Origin: Nibricoccus aquaticus
GTDB lineage: Bacteria > Verrucomicrobiota > Verrucomicrobiia > Opitutales > Opitutaceae
Direction: 5' to 3'
Length of the DNA stretch: 64,000 nt
NCBI RefSeq assembly: GCF_002310495.1
Contig: NZ_CP023344.1
Span: 496,001-560,000 of the forward strand
The translations under genes and the position numbers were made by a program. Positions 1 to 8,166 of the stretch are shown piece by piece (the first letter of the stretch is position 1; every line of letters starts with the position of its first letter). Under the pieces are notes generated by a model that ran no database searches, was not told where the DNA came from, and saw only the letters and a list, made by a program, of their open reading frames with translations.

Positions 1-220
1 GCTCATCCATCACACGCAATCCCCGGATCACCACGTCATTTCCCGTCGCGATCTGCACCGCCACAAAACACTTCGCCGCCACCGCATCCGGCAGCGCCTC
101 CCCGACCTGATACGCCTCCAGCCAGCGCGTTCCGGTCGCGAGCGTCTCCCACGCCATCGCCGGAATGGGCGACGCCGCTGCGGCCTTCACGACTGCGGAG
201 GGATTGGGTGGGGTGGTCAT
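1..220 (-). CDS. Hypothetical protein, 5' part only (runs off the left edge)
   Basis: A reading frame starts with ATG at 218-220 and stays open for 73 codons to the left edge. The visible N-terminus is rich in Ala and Pro, followed by a stretch containing FVAVQIATGNDVVIRG and then LRVMDE, which looks like a folded beta-rich start. I do not recognise the family. It is divergently oriented to the CPBP protease, with about 140 bases between them, so the promoters of both genes probably lie at 221-359. The C-terminus and the stop lie outside the window. Confidence 0.5.
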   Translation of the reverse strand, partial: MTTPPNPSAVVKAAAASPIPAMAWETLATGTRWLEAYQVGEALPDAVAAKCFVAVQIATGNDVVIRGLRVMDE

Positions 221-359
221 CGAAGCAACCAGACTCTACCCGCCAACATCGACGCGACCAACGCTCCCCTAAACCATGAAAACTCTTCCCCTCGCCTACG
301 TCCCACCCGCCAGCCCCGGCCTTGAAATAGCCCCGCGCCCCTGAAAGCGTGCCCCAACC

Positions 360-1259
360 ATGCCGGATAAATTGATCGTCGCCAGCGCCCTCGAGGCCGC
401 CCTCGTCCTCTCCGGACTCGTGCTGCTCTGGTGCTTCTTCCTAAGCCCGTCCGCCCGTGCGCGCGCCTCCCAGCCCATGCCTCTCCCTTATTGGGACATC
501 CCCGGCTACGTCTTCGGCCTTACCATCGTCCGGCTTTTCGGTGTGGCCTTCATTATCCAGCTGCTGGCCGCCTCTCTGCTCAAAAAATATGCCCCCGATG
601 TCCCGCTCGATAAAGGCTTCGGCCTCCTCCTGAGCGGCTTCGCGCTCCAGCTCGGCCTGCTCCTCGGTCTCGGCGTCAGCTGGGTGCTTCTGAAATCCAA
701 CCGCTTCCAAGCCCAGCTTAATGTCGCCATCAACCCGGCTGCGGTACAACTGCCCGAGCCGCTCCCCCTGTCGCGAATCCCCTTCGCCGGCATCGCGACC
801 TTCCTGATCATGATCGCGCTCATTGCGCCGATCGCCCTCCTCTGGCCAGTCCTGCTAGAGCAGTTCGGCCATACGCCAAAGCCCCAGGAAGTCGTCGAGC
901 TTTTCACCGCCGCCGACTCTACCGCACAGCTCCTCTCGATGATGCTGTTCGCCACCATCATCGCACCGATCACCGAAGAACTGATCTTCCGCTTCGGCAT
1001 CTTCCGCTACCTGCGCGGCCGCGTTCCCCGCTCCGTTGTTTTCATTCTCCCTGCCCTGATGTTCGCCGCTGCCCACCAAAGCCTCACGGCCGGACTCCCG
1101 CTCTTCGTCTTCGGCCTCATCCAGGCCGTCGCCTACGAACGCACCGGACGCATCGCCGTCCCCATGATAGCGCACGGCCTCTTCAATCTGCACACCGCGC
1201 TCTTCCTCATGACCGGCACCGATCCCTATTCGGCTTTGATCAACCGGCTCGCGCCATGA
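360..1259 (+). CDS. CPBP family intramembrane glutamic endopeptidase
   Basis: This is a 299-residue polytopic membrane protein of the CPBP (CAAX protease and bacteriocin-processing, Abi) family. Several hydrophobic segments precede the catalytic region. The diagnostic motifs are all visible: EELIFR at residues 206-211 (the Glu pair activates water), a His at about 239 in AAAHQS, and the last motif PMIAHGLFN with His 272. Bacterial members cleave substrates within the membrane; the substrate here is unknown. The stop overlaps the start of thiL (ATGA), so the two genes are translationally coupled. No functional link to thiamine metabolism is implied. Confidence 0.9.
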   Translation: MPDKLIVASALEAALVLSGLVLLWCFFLSPSARARASQPMPLPYWDIPGYVFGLTIVRLFGVAFIIQLLAASLLKKYAPDVPLDKGFGLLLSGFALQLGLLLGLGVSWVLLKSNRFQAQLNVAINPAAVQLPEPLPLSRIPFAGIATFLIMIALIAPIALLWPVLLEQFGHTPKPQEVVELFTAADSTAQLLSMMLFATIIAPITEELIFRFGIFRYLRGRVPRSVVFILPALMFAAAHQSLTAGLPLFVFGLIQAVAYERTGRIAVPMIAHGLFNLHTALFLMTGTDPYSALINRLAP

Positions 1260-2209
1260 CCCCCTTCAGTCACCGCAAAGCCGATACCGTCGCCGCCCTC
1301 GGCGAAGAGCGCCTCATCTCCGCCATCCGCCGCTGGCTCGGCGATGTCTCCCCACCCGCCCCGCTCGGCATCGGTGACGACTGCGCCATTCTCCCCGCGT
1401 CGAAAAAAGCCCAGGCCATCACCGTCGATCCCGTCATCTACCGCCGTCACTTCGACGACTCCATCCCGCCCTGCGCCGTCGGCGCGAAACTCCTCAAGCG
1501 CAACCTCAGCGACCTCGCCGCCATGGGCGCAAAACCCCGCGCCGCCGTCGTCGCCCTCACGCTCGATCCCCGCACGCGCCTCGACTGGCTCGAAAAATTC
1601 TACCGCGGCCTCGCCGCCTGCGCGCGCACGTACAACCTCGCCATCGTCGGCGGTGACGTCGCACAAGCCGACAAAATCCTCGCCGCCAGCCTCACCCTGA
1701 TCGGCGAGGCTAGCGGCTCGCGCATGTTGACCCGCGCCGGCGCGCGCAGCGGCGACTGGATCTACGTCACCGGCCCCCTCGGCGGCAGCCTGCTCGGTAA
1801 ACATCACCGCTTCACGCCACGCCTCTCCGAAGGCGCCTGGCTCGCCGCCCACCCCGAAGTCCGCGCCATGATGGACCTGAGCGACGGCCTCGCCAAAGAT
1901 CTTCACGCGCTCACTCCCTCCAACGCCGAGCCCGCGCTCGATCCCGCTCTCATCCCCATCAGCCCTGCCGCCCGCAAACTCGCTCGCGACTCCAAGCGCA
2001 CTCCGCTCGCTCACGCCCTCGGCGACGGCGAAGACTTCGAGCTCCTCTTCGCCGTCCGCAAAAACTCCAACCGCGCCTCCTTCGAAAAAACCTGGCTCCG
2101 CCACTTCCGCCAGCCCCTCTACTGCATTGGCAACTTTGTCTCCATTGGAAAACGTCCCGCCGGCTCCATCGACCTCAACGCGCACCGCGGCTATGAGCAT
2201 CTTCGATAA
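1256..2209 (+). CDS. thiL: Thiamine-monophosphate kinase
   Basis: ThiL phosphorylates thiamine monophosphate with ATP to thiamine diphosphate, the last step of cofactor synthesis, in the cytosol. The 317-residue length fits the family. The N-terminus carries the GEERLI motif followed by the metal-binding GIGDDCA motif at about residues 38-44. The AIR-synthase-like core follows, with the NLSDLAAMGA helix, the VGGDVAQ segment, the MMDLSDGLAKDL motif and a C-terminal GDGEDFELLF motif. The start overlaps the CPBP gene by 4 bases and the end overlaps tsaE by 17 bases. No thi-box riboswitch or other thi gene is seen nearby. Confidence 0.95.
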   Translation: MTPFSHRKADTVAALGEERLISAIRRWLGDVSPPAPLGIGDDCAILPASKKAQAITVDPVIYRRHFDDSIPPCAVGAKLLKRNLSDLAAMGAKPRAAVVALTLDPRTRLDWLEKFYRGLAACARTYNLAIVGGDVAQADKILAASLTLIGEASGSRMLTRAGARSGDWIYVTGPLGGSLLGKHHRFTPRLSEGAWLAAHPEVRAMMDLSDGLAKDLHALTPSNAEPALDPALIPISPAARKLARDSKRTPLAHALGDGEDFELLFAVRKNSNRASFEKTWLRHFRQPLYCIGNFVSIGKRPAGSIDLNAHRGYEHLR

Positions 2210-2624
2210 ACTCCGCGCCGGCGTCCAAACCGCCTCCGCCGCCGAGACCCAATCCCTCGCCGCCGAATTCGCCGCCGCCCTCCCGCCGGACACCACCCTC
2301 GCACTCCACGGTAATCTCGGCGTCGGCAAAACCACCTTCGTCCAAGGCCTCGCCCTCGGCTTCGGCATCGATGCCACCGTCACGAGTCCGACCTTCACGA
2401 TCTTCACGCTCTACCGCGGCCCGCGCACGCTCGTGCATCTCGACGCCTACCGCCTAGAACGCGACGCCCAGATCGAGTCGCTCATGCTCGATGATTTCCT
2501 GACCAGCCCCTACTGCCTCGCCGTCGAGTGGCCTGAGAAAATTCCCAGTTGGATTCCCTGCGACGCTTTCCACCTCACCCTCGGCATCGCCCCCGACAAC
2601 CAGCACACCCTAAAGCTCGCCTGA
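2193..2624 (+). CDS. tsaE: tRNA threonylcarbamoyladenosine biosynthesis ATPase TsaE
   Basis: TsaE is the P-loop ATPase that works with TsaB and TsaD to install t6A37 on ANN-decoding tRNAs. The 143-residue product has the Walker A motif GNLGVGKTT, the switch-like SPTFTIF motif, LVHLDAYRL with the conserved Asp and Tyr, and a C-terminal AVEWPEK motif. The ATG at 2193 is chosen because the conserved part follows directly; a longer in-frame start at 2127 would run further into thiL. The gene overlaps thiL by 17 bases, completing a CPBP-thiL-tsaE operon. A stretch of about 180 bases with a REP-like hairpin and a terminator for the opposite strand follows. Confidence 0.93.
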   Translation: MSIFDKLRAGVQTASAAETQSLAAEFAAALPPDTTLALHGNLGVGKTTFVQGLALGFGIDATVTSPTFTIFTLYRGPRTLVHLDAYRLERDAQIESLMLDDFLTSPYCLAVEWPEKIPSWIPCDAFHLTLGIAPDNQHTLKLA

Positions 2625-2666
2625 GACTCCAAGCACCGCTGCACGTTCATGCGGCGGTCCCCTCCG

Positions 2667-2692
2667 CTGGAGGGACGACCTCCGTGTCGTCC
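2667..2692 (+). repeat. REP-like hairpin, stem variant 1
   Basis: The 26-base unit has the layout CTGGAG, a 7-base stem arm (GGACGAC), a CTCCGT loop, then the complementary arm GTCGTCC. The same layout, with a different but still fully paired stem, occurs at 4924-4949, 4984-5009 and 48955-48980. Compensatory stem changes with a conserved head mark a REP-type dispersed palindrome. Confidence 0.7.
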
Positions 2693-2756
2693 AGTCTGCT
2701 TCCAATGCAGAGCCTGCGCTTGCGCAGCCCCTTCATAGCTCGTCCCGCCCATCCAC

Positions 2757-2789
2757 AAAAAAGGCGCGGCGAAAAAAATCGCCGCGCCT
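2757..2789 (-). terminator. Intrinsic terminator of the RGG-protein gene
   Basis: Bases 2762-2772 pair perfectly with 2779-2789 (11 bp, GC-rich) around a six-A loop. Read on the minus strand, the stem is followed by six U (A tract at 2757-2762), 15 bases after the stop of the 646-residue RGG protein. On the plus strand no U tract follows, so it serves the leftward gene. Confidence 0.85.
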
Positions 2790-2803
2790 CTCGCGCAAAA
2801 AAC

Positions 2804-4744
2804 TTACTCCGTCTTCGGAGCTTCTGCTTCCGGCGGTGCTTCCTCGGTTGCAGGTGCCGCAACTTCCGTCTCAGCAGAATCTGCTACCGGAGCGGCTGAC
2901 TCCGCCGTCGGGATCGGCGGGGTGGTCTGCGGAGCTTCCGGGAAGTTCTCCGGATCGTGCTCGGACTTTTCGACCTCGTTCTTGCGAGCCTCGGTCATCG
3001 GCGGCGCGGCAAAGAGACGGCCATCGATGAACTCGGTCACATAACCTTCGGTCACCAGCCAGCGGAGATCGCCATTGAGGCGGTTCAACTTGGACTGATC
3101 TTCTGCCGTGAGCGCCGAGCCCTGGCCCTGCGCAAACGGAGCGATCGAGCCACTCGTCGCGATCACCGGCTGCGCACCCTCGGCGGCAGGTGCCGCATCA
3201 GCCGCAGGAGCGCTTTCGGCAACCGGAGCTGCTGCGACCGGCGCTGCCACCGGAGGCTGGATGCCCGCAAACTTCACCGGCAGCTCGCTGGCCTTCACCA
3301 TCGGGTGCGCTTCGATGAACGAGATGAGCGCGCCGATCGTGTCGGAGAACGTCTGGCCTGGGACGCGGAATTTCCGTTTCACCGCACAGACATAGGAAAT
3401 GCCCTTGGAGCCCTTCTTGAAGATCGTGAACCCTTCGCGACGCAGACGACCGCGCAGCGCGTTCGCCGTATCGAGTGGGAAACGGCGCTGGCGCTCCGCC
3501 GTGCCTTCGATGGCGCGGCGCAGTTCGCCCTGCGGCAGTTGCTCGATGAGTTTGCCGTGGAAACGGGCATTCTCGACCGGCTTCACGACCTTGTCTTTGG
3601 CATTCGCGAGCAGGTAGCTGCGCGCGTCATCGAGTGAATCAAAGGTCAGCGGCGTGGTACCTTCGGGGGCATTCTTCCACGTGTAGCGCGTGACCTTTTT
3701 CATCTTCTCCAGCCACTGGTTGACGACCTCCGGATCGCGCACCGTCTCGATGCGCGACTTGTAAGCGTCGAATGACATCCGCGAGCCCTTGGCCGCATGA
3801 TGCTGCTGCACGATCTGATTGTAGCGGTGATAATTCGGTGGCCCGAGCAATTCGCCCGTGAGCCCGCACTTGTTGATCACTTGATAGCTGCCCTTCGGCG
3901 GATCGATTTCGACCTCGGCCGAATCAAAAAACACGCCGAGATGCTTGCTCAGCACATGGGCGATGGCGGCTTCTTCGGACTCGAACGGCAGGCCGTCGGG
4001 CATCGAAATCGCCAGTGGCGCGAGTTTACCAGCGGTACCTTCAGCGGCGCCTTGCGGGCCGTTACCTTCAGGAGCCTTGCGCTGGATCACAGCCACGTAG
4101 CGGTCGTTCTTGCCGACGATCACCTTGGCAATCTCGAACAACTCATACGTGCGGCACGAGGTGCGGATAGCTTTGGCCAGCGCCGTGAACCCGGTGTCTT
4201 CCGGATAGAAAGTAACGTTGAAAAACGGGCTGATGTACGGACCGCGATCGCGTTCCTGGCCGCCATCACGCGCATCGCGGAAACCGCCTTCGCGAGGGCC
4301 ACCCTGGCCACCGTAACGCGGACCACCACCGCGGTATTCACCGCGTTCGCCGCCACCGGGACCGCCTGGGCCGCCGCGGAAATCGCGACGCTGGCCACCT
4401 GAGTAACCGCCAGCACCTGGACCACGTGACGGCGCACCGCCACCGGAGTCGGGACGTGGTGCGCCTTCGCCACCACCGCCTGCCGGAGCATCCGTACCGG
4501 GGCCCGCTGGTTTGCGGAAGGCACGGCGATCACGGCGGATTTCTCCACCGGGTGCGCCACCACCGGGACCGTCACGGCGTCCTTCACCTTCGTCTCTACG
4601 ACGGGGACGCTCATCGCCACGCGCGTCGCGCGGGGACGATTTGTCCTGAGTCCACAGGGTGCCGAAGCTGAACCCCTGGAGTTGAGTGAGATCGAGTTTG
4701 TTGAAATCCTTGGGAGGATTTTCTGAGGGAGCGTTGTCGTCCAT
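2804..4744 (-). CDS. Large RGG-rich protein, probable RNA-binding protein of unknown function
   Basis: The 646-residue protein has a modular build. After a short acidic head, residues of about 40-165 are packed with Arg, Gly, Asp and Pro, with many RGG, RRD and GGPGG units like eukaryotic RGG boxes. A compact region follows from about 170 to 230 (starting ISPFFNVTFYPED), then a mixed folded region of about 240-480 with TRYTWKNAPEG and basic KRKFRVPGQTF stretches. Next come an Ala/Pro linker of about 490-535, a short helical winged-helix-like segment ending GRLFAAPP, and an acidic Glu/Ala/Pro tail. RGG boxes bind RNA in known proteins; an RNA role here is inference. The gene stands alone, has its own terminator, and has a leader of up to 170 bases. 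I do not recognise a named family. Confidence 0.85.
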   Translation of the reverse strand: MDDNAPSENPPKDFNKLDLTQLQGFSFGTLWTQDKSSPRDARGDERPRRRDEGEGRRDGPGGGAPGGEIRRDRRAFRKPAGPGTDAPAGGGGEGAPRPDSGGGAPSRGPGAGGYSGGQRRDFRGGPGGPGGGERGEYRGGGPRYGGQGGPREGGFRDARDGGQERDRGPYISPFFNVTFYPEDTGFTALAKAIRTSCRTYELFEIAKVIVGKNDRYVAVIQRKAPEGNGPQGAAEGTAGKLAPLAISMPDGLPFESEEAAIAHVLSKHLGVFFDSAEVEIDPPKGSYQVINKCGLTGELLGPPNYHRYNQIVQQHHAAKGSRMSFDAYKSRIETVRDPEVVNQWLEKMKKVTRYTWKNAPEGTTPLTFDSLDDARSYLLANAKDKVVKPVENARFHGKLIEQLPQGELRRAIEGTAERQRRFPLDTANALRGRLRREGFTIFKKGSKGISYVCAVKRKFRVPGQTFSDTIGALISFIEAHPMVKASELPVKFAGIQPPVAAPVAAAPVAESAPAADAAPAAEGAQPVIATSGSIAPFAQGQGSALTAEDQSKLNRLNGDLRWLVTEGYVTEFIDGRLFAAPPMTEARKNEVEKSEHDPENFPEAPQTTPPIPTAESAAPVADSAETEVAAPATEEAPPEAEAPKTE

Positions 4745-4923
4745 GACTGACAGGGTGCAAAGCGAGATGTGTTACCCGCGGAAGTGTCTACAAGAAGGGT
4801 GCCTAATTGAACCGATGAGCCGGGTCAGCTTCACCGGGCGTATCCGGGTGGCAAGCGCGATTTGCCCCGGGAAACCCCGGTTGATGCCCAGCCCTTCAAA
4901 GAGGTCTGAGGTCTATCTTCAGC
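4745..4923 (-). promoter_or_regulatory. Upstream region / leader of the RGG-protein gene
   Basis: About 180 bases without a gene lie upstream of the RGG-protein start. On the minus strand the stretch contains several short GC-rich inverted repeats, such as CCGGGGTTTCCCGGGG and a CCCGGAT...GCCCGG pair. No clear Shine-Dalgarno sequence precedes the ATG. It could be a structured 5' leader, which would fit an RNA-binding protein controlling its own messenger, but this is inference. No known riboswitch motif was recognised. Confidence 0.3.
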
Positions 4924-5009
4924 CTGGAGGGCGCTGCTTCGTCAGCGCCGCAAATGCCGGGAATGTGGTGGCATTTGGAAAGCGGCGGCGAAGAAGCGCC
5001 GCCCTCCAG
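4924..5009. repeat. Paired REP element (BIME/MITE-like, 86 bp)
   Basis: A left REP hairpin (4924-4949) and an inverted right REP hairpin (4984-5009) flank a third hairpin in which CAAATGCC (4951-4958) pairs with GGCATTTG (4970-4977). Both outer units begin, from the outside, with CTGGAG. The left stem is GGCGCTG/CAGCGCC with loop CTTCGT. The right stem, read inward, is GGCGGCG/CGCCGCC. The left unit is identical over 26 bases to 48955-48980. The composite palindrome is typical of REP pairs mobilised in trans by a RAYT-type transposase; none is encoded in this window. Confidence 0.75.
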
Positions 5010-5013
5010 TATG

Positions 5014-5045
5014 AAAAAAGCGCGGGCAACTGGTCATGCCCGCGC
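5014..5045 (-). terminator. Terminator of the five-gene sugar operon
   Basis: GCGCGGGCA (5020-5028) pairs with TGCCCGCGC (5037-5045) around an 8-base loop. On the minus strand six U follow (A tract 5014-5019). It lies about 45 bases past the last stop of the leftward operon at 5089-11348, which defines the operon end. Confidence 0.85.
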
Positions 5046-5088
5046 CAAGTAGAAATGAGAGCCGTTGAGGCTGCTATGAACCGTTTCG

Positions 5089-5910
5089 TTACTTCCGCAG
5101 ACCCGTTTCGCGCATGAGGCGGGCGGTTTCGCGGTAGGCTTCTTCGACCCAGTCGACGATCTTCGAAGGGTCGGGAGAATATTCGAGTTCGATCGAGATC
5201 GTGCCGTCGATGGCGAGCTCTTTGATCGCCTGGAGGTACGGCGCGAATTTCACCACACCGCGGCCGGGAGGAAGGTCTCCGTGGACCTTGCCGTCGCAAT
5301 CGCTGATGTGCACGTGGATCGCCTTGCCCTTCAGCTTCGCGACATCGAGCGGGCTGGTGTCGGCGAGGACGAGATGGCTGACGTCGATGTTCGCACGGAT
5401 GCGGGGATGATTACAGTCGTCCACAAAACGGACCATCTCGTGAATGCTGTTCAGCAAACTCAGACGGAACGGCTCCAGCTCGAGCGCGATGTCGATACCC
5501 TTCGTGTCGGCGTAGTCGCCGAGGATTTTGCACGTCTCGACGGCCCAGCCCCACTGCGCGGCGGGCGGGATGACTTCGCGCTGCCAGATGTATTCGCCGA
5601 GAACCAGCAGGATGTTTTTCGCGCCAAACTCGGCCGCGAGATCGATGGTCTTCTTGCAACGGGCGACATGGAAATCGCGGACCGGATCATTGAAATCGAC
5701 GAGCCCGGTGGCGACGACGACGAGGGAGATGATCGGGAGTTTTTCCTGCTCACAGGTGCGCGCGATGATCTTTTTCTCCTCGGCGGTGATGGTCATGGCT
5801 TCGGCGAAAAGATCGACCGAATCGAAGCCGATGCGGGCGATGTGCTTGAGGCCGGTGGCGGTATCCACGCCGGCCTGACCGAACGCGCTGTTGATGATGC
5901 CTAGTTTCAT
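5089..5910 (-). CDS. Sugar phosphate isomerase/epimerase (xylose-isomerase-like TIM barrel)
   Basis: The 273-residue protein begins MKLGIINSAFGQ and belongs to the AP endonuclease 2 / xylose-isomerase-like TIM barrel superfamily, which includes inosose dehydratases, MocC and 3-dehydroshikimate dehydratases. Family features seen are the early FDSVDLFAE strand, ALELEPF (metal-ligand Glu), RANIDVSHLVL (Asp and His ligands), HVHISDCDGK and a C-terminal ISIELEY Glu. The ATG at 5910 is preferred to an upstream in-frame start at 5967, because the conserved first strand starts at MKLG and the longer form would overlap the oxidoreductase gene. It is the last gene of the operon. The substrate is unknown; the neighbours point to a sugar or cyclitol intermediate. 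Confidence 0.88.
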   Translation of the reverse strand: MKLGIINSAFGQAGVDTATGLKHIARIGFDSVDLFAEAMTITAEEKKIIARTCEQEKLPIISLVVVATGLVDFNDPVRDFHVARCKKTIDLAAEFGAKNILLVLGEYIWQREVIPPAAQWGWAVETCKILGDYADTKGIDIALELEPFRLSLLNSIHEMVRFVDDCNHPRIRANIDVSHLVLADTSPLDVAKLKGKAIHVHISDCDGKVHGDLPPGRGVVKFAPYLQAIKELAIDGTISIELEYSPDPSKIVDWVEEAYRETARLMRETGLRK

Positions 5911-5941
5911 GTGCGGTGTGTGTTGGGTTGGGAGTTTTGGG

Positions 5942-7033
5942 TTATTTCTTCGGGGAAAGGATTTCACTCGGCGCGACGGCGCGGTGCTCGGCGGCGCTGA
6001 CGTAAGCGGCTTCGACGAGCGCCATGGTCTTGAGGTTGTCGCGGCCGCTGATGGCGGGTTCGCGTTTGGTTTCGAGCGCGATAAGAAGCTGGCCCATCGT
6101 TCCGGCGAAGGCGTCGGGGAACCAGCTCTCCTGCCAGGTCGGCGCGGTGAAGGACTTGTCGCCTTTCGCGGCGTAGCGGATCGACGACGGGCTCGTGTAA
6201 GGATCTTTGCACCAGCCGATGTCGCCCATCGCGAGGCCGTTGAGGCCTTCGATGCGCCACTGGATGCTGATGTCTGACGGGCAGCCTTCTTTCGCCGGAC
6301 CAGTCCAGATGTCGTCGATCACGACGCAGCGAAGTCCGTTGGCGTATTCGAGAATGTAGGAGCAGATGCCGTCGGTGTGTTCGAATTTCGTGCGCGGGTC
6401 GGAGCGCGTGCTGCAATAAATCCGCTCTGGATCGCCGAACCAATAGCGCAGGCAGTCGATGTGGTGGATCGACATGATGCGGAGCGTGACCCAGCCGAGT
6501 TCCTCCTGCCAGGGCATCAAGTGCGGGACGCCGCGCATATCGATCGTCGCGAAAACGGGCGCGCCGATCGTGCCGTTTTCGAGGAGCGTTTTGCCCGCGC
6601 GCACCGACTGGTCGTAGCGCATGTTTTGGTTCACCGCGAGAGTGACGCCCGCCTGCTCGCAGAGGCGCACGGCCTCGGCGGCCTCAGCGAAATTTTTGCC
6701 GAGCGGTTTCTGCGCGAGGATGCCTTTGACGGTTTTGCGCGCGCACGCGGCCTTGATCAGTTCGAGCTGATTTTGCGGCGGCACGGCGATGTCGAGCACC
6801 TCGATCGTGGGATCGTTGAGGAGCTGCTCGTAGGTGTCGTAGACTTTCGCGATGTTGTGACGCGCGGCGGTTTTAGCGGCGTTTTCGCGGGTGCGTGAGG
6901 CGATTGCGACCGGGTTGAAACCGGCTTTGCGGTAGCTCACGAGGTGGCAGTCGCTGACGATGAAACCGCTGCCGACGATACCGATGCGGTAATCTTTTTT
7001 GGCGGGCGGCGTGGGCGTGATTTTGAGGTCCAT
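5942..7033 (-). CDS. Gfo/Idh/MocA family NAD(P)-dependent oxidoreductase
   Basis: The 363-residue protein has an N-terminal Rossmann fold with GIVGSGFI at about residues 18-25, a conserved ILAQKPLGKNF motif (the catalytic Lys-Pro of the family) at about residues 105-115, and a C-terminal beta-sheet substrate domain with the MSIHHIDCLRYW segment (His of the active site). Family members oxidise or reduce sugars and inositols at a ring carbon, among them inositol dehydrogenase and the rhizopine-catabolism protein MocA. It lies 31 bases upstream of the TIM-barrel gene in the same operon. A role in oxidising the sugar product made by the operon is inferred. Confidence 0.92.
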   Translation of the reverse strand: MDLKITPTPPAKKDYRIGIVGSGFIVSDCHLVSYRKAGFNPVAIASRTRENAAKTAARHNIAKVYDTYEQLLNDPTIEVLDIAVPPQNQLELIKAACARKTVKGILAQKPLGKNFAEAAEAVRLCEQAGVTLAVNQNMRYDQSVRAGKTLLENGTIGAPVFATIDMRGVPHLMPWQEELGWVTLRIMSIHHIDCLRYWFGDPERIYCSTRSDPRTKFEHTDGICSYILEYANGLRCVVIDDIWTGPAKEGCPSDISIQWRIEGLNGLAMGDIGWCKDPYTSPSSIRYAAKGDKSFTAPTWQESWFPDAFAGTMGQLLIALETKREPAISGRDNLKTMALVEAAYVSAAEHRAVAPSEILSPKK

Positions 7034-7110
7034 GAGTAATGCTAAGAAAGTGAACTGGCGACCGCCCGGAAACGGGGTGAGCGGTCGCGTCGGATCAGGG
7101 AACGCTGCGC
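7034..7110 (-). other. Intercistronic hairpin between galM and the oxidoreductase gene
   Basis: The longest gap in the operon (77 bases) holds a stem formed by GCGACCGC (7058-7065) and GCGGTCGC (7081-7088). No U tract follows, so it is not a terminator. It may act as an RNA-processing or stability hairpin, but nothing in the sequence proves this. Confidence 0.4.
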
Positions 7111-8166
7111 TTACTTCTCGACTGAGAAACTATGCACGGTCGTCTGGCGGTAAGTTTCGCCGGGGCGGAGCGTGATGTTGCCGAGGTGCGGAGCGTTGAT
7201 CGAGTTGGGGTAACGCTGGCACTCGAGGCAGAGCGCGCCGTGCTTTTCGTAGCGTTTGCCCGCTTTGCCGACGAACGAATCGTCGAGCGACGAACTGCTG
7301 TAGAACTGCACGCACGGCTCAGTCGTCGTGATTTCCAAAACGCGTCCACTGCGCGGCTCGACCAAACGCGCGGCTGGCGTAAGCTTCGCACCGGCGCCGG
7401 TGGATTGAGTGCGGAGAAAATAATTATCGCCGTGGTTATTCCACAGACCGGGCAAGGCGTCGCCGACGCGCTTGGGCTTCGTGAAGTCGTTGGCTTTTCC
7501 CGCGACGGCTTCGCGGCGATCGATGAGCGTCATCGCTTCACCGCACGGCGCGATTTCGTCGGAGAAAATTTGCAGCACGTGGTCGTCGACGCGGCCGCTG
7601 CCCTCGCCCGCGAGATTGAAATACGCATGATTGGTCAGGCTGAGCAGCGTGGCTTTGTCGGTCGTCGCCTCGTACTCGATCGTGAGTTCGTTGGCTTCGG
7701 TGACGACGTAGGTGACGGCGATGCGGACGTTGCCGGGATAACCTTCTTCGCCGTCGGGGCTGAGGTAGCTGAGGCGGAGCGCGTCGGAGCCGCTGCTGTG
7801 TTTCACAATCTCGGCGGACCAGACGCGTTTGTCCAAACCGGTGTTGCCGCCGTGGAGGTGATTCGGGGCGTTGTTGATCGCGAGGCTGTAGGATTTGCCG
7901 TCGAGCGTGAACTTCCCGCTCGTGAGGCGGCCTGCGATGCGGCCGGTGATGCAACCGAAGTAAGGATGACCTTCCAGGTATTTTTCGAGGCTCGAAAAAC
8001 CGAGGACGATGTCGGCGCTCTTTCCCGCCCGATCCAGCGTATGCAGCTCGGTGATGATGCCGCCGTAGGTGATGACCTTGGCGGAGAGGCCGCGGGAATT
8101 GGAGAGCGTGTACTCGTCGACGACTTCGCCGGAGGGTAGCTGGCCGAAATTTTTCTTGGTGATCAT
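7111..8166 (-). CDS. galM: Aldose 1-epimerase (galactose mutarotase)
   Basis: GalM interconverts the alpha and beta anomers of aldoses such as galactose and glucose. The 351-residue product starts MITKKNFGQLPSGE and shows the family landmarks: VITYGGI near the N-terminus, YFGCITGRIAGR, an HLHGGNTGLDKRVW motif (catalytic His), LTNHAYFNLAGEG (second His), and the substrate-binding region near the C-terminus with HGALCLECQRYPNS and its catalytic Glu. The start at 8166 overlaps the stop of the upstream TIM-barrel gene (ATGA), so the two are coupled. No signal peptide is seen. Its presence shows that the operon handles a pyranose or a derivative. Confidence 0.95.
   Translation of the reverse strand: MITKKNFGQLPSGEVVDEYTLSNSRGLSAKVITYGGIITELHTLDRAGKSADIVLGFSSLEKYLEGHPYFGCITGRIAGRLTSGKFTLDGKSYSLAINNAPNHLHGGNTGLDKRVWSAEIVKHSSGSDALRLSYLSPDGEEGYPGNVRIAVTYVVTEANELTIEYEATTDKATLLSLTNHAYFNLAGEGSGRVDDHVLQIFSDEIAPCGEAMTLIDRREAVAGKANDFTKPKRVGDALPGLWNNHGDNYFLRTQSTGAGAKLTPAARLVEPRSGRVLEITTTEPCVQFYSSSSLDDSFVGKAGKRYEKHGALCLECQRYPNSINAPHLGNITLRPGETYRQTTVHSFSVEK

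Noticed and set aside
276-344. A 22-codon frame upstream of the CPBP protease
   Set aside because: It has no ribosome binding site and no conserved feature, and is too short to support.
1100-1300. A thi-box (TPP) riboswitch before thiL
   Set aside because: thiL overlaps the previous gene and no CTGAGA/ACCTGAT-type core was seen.
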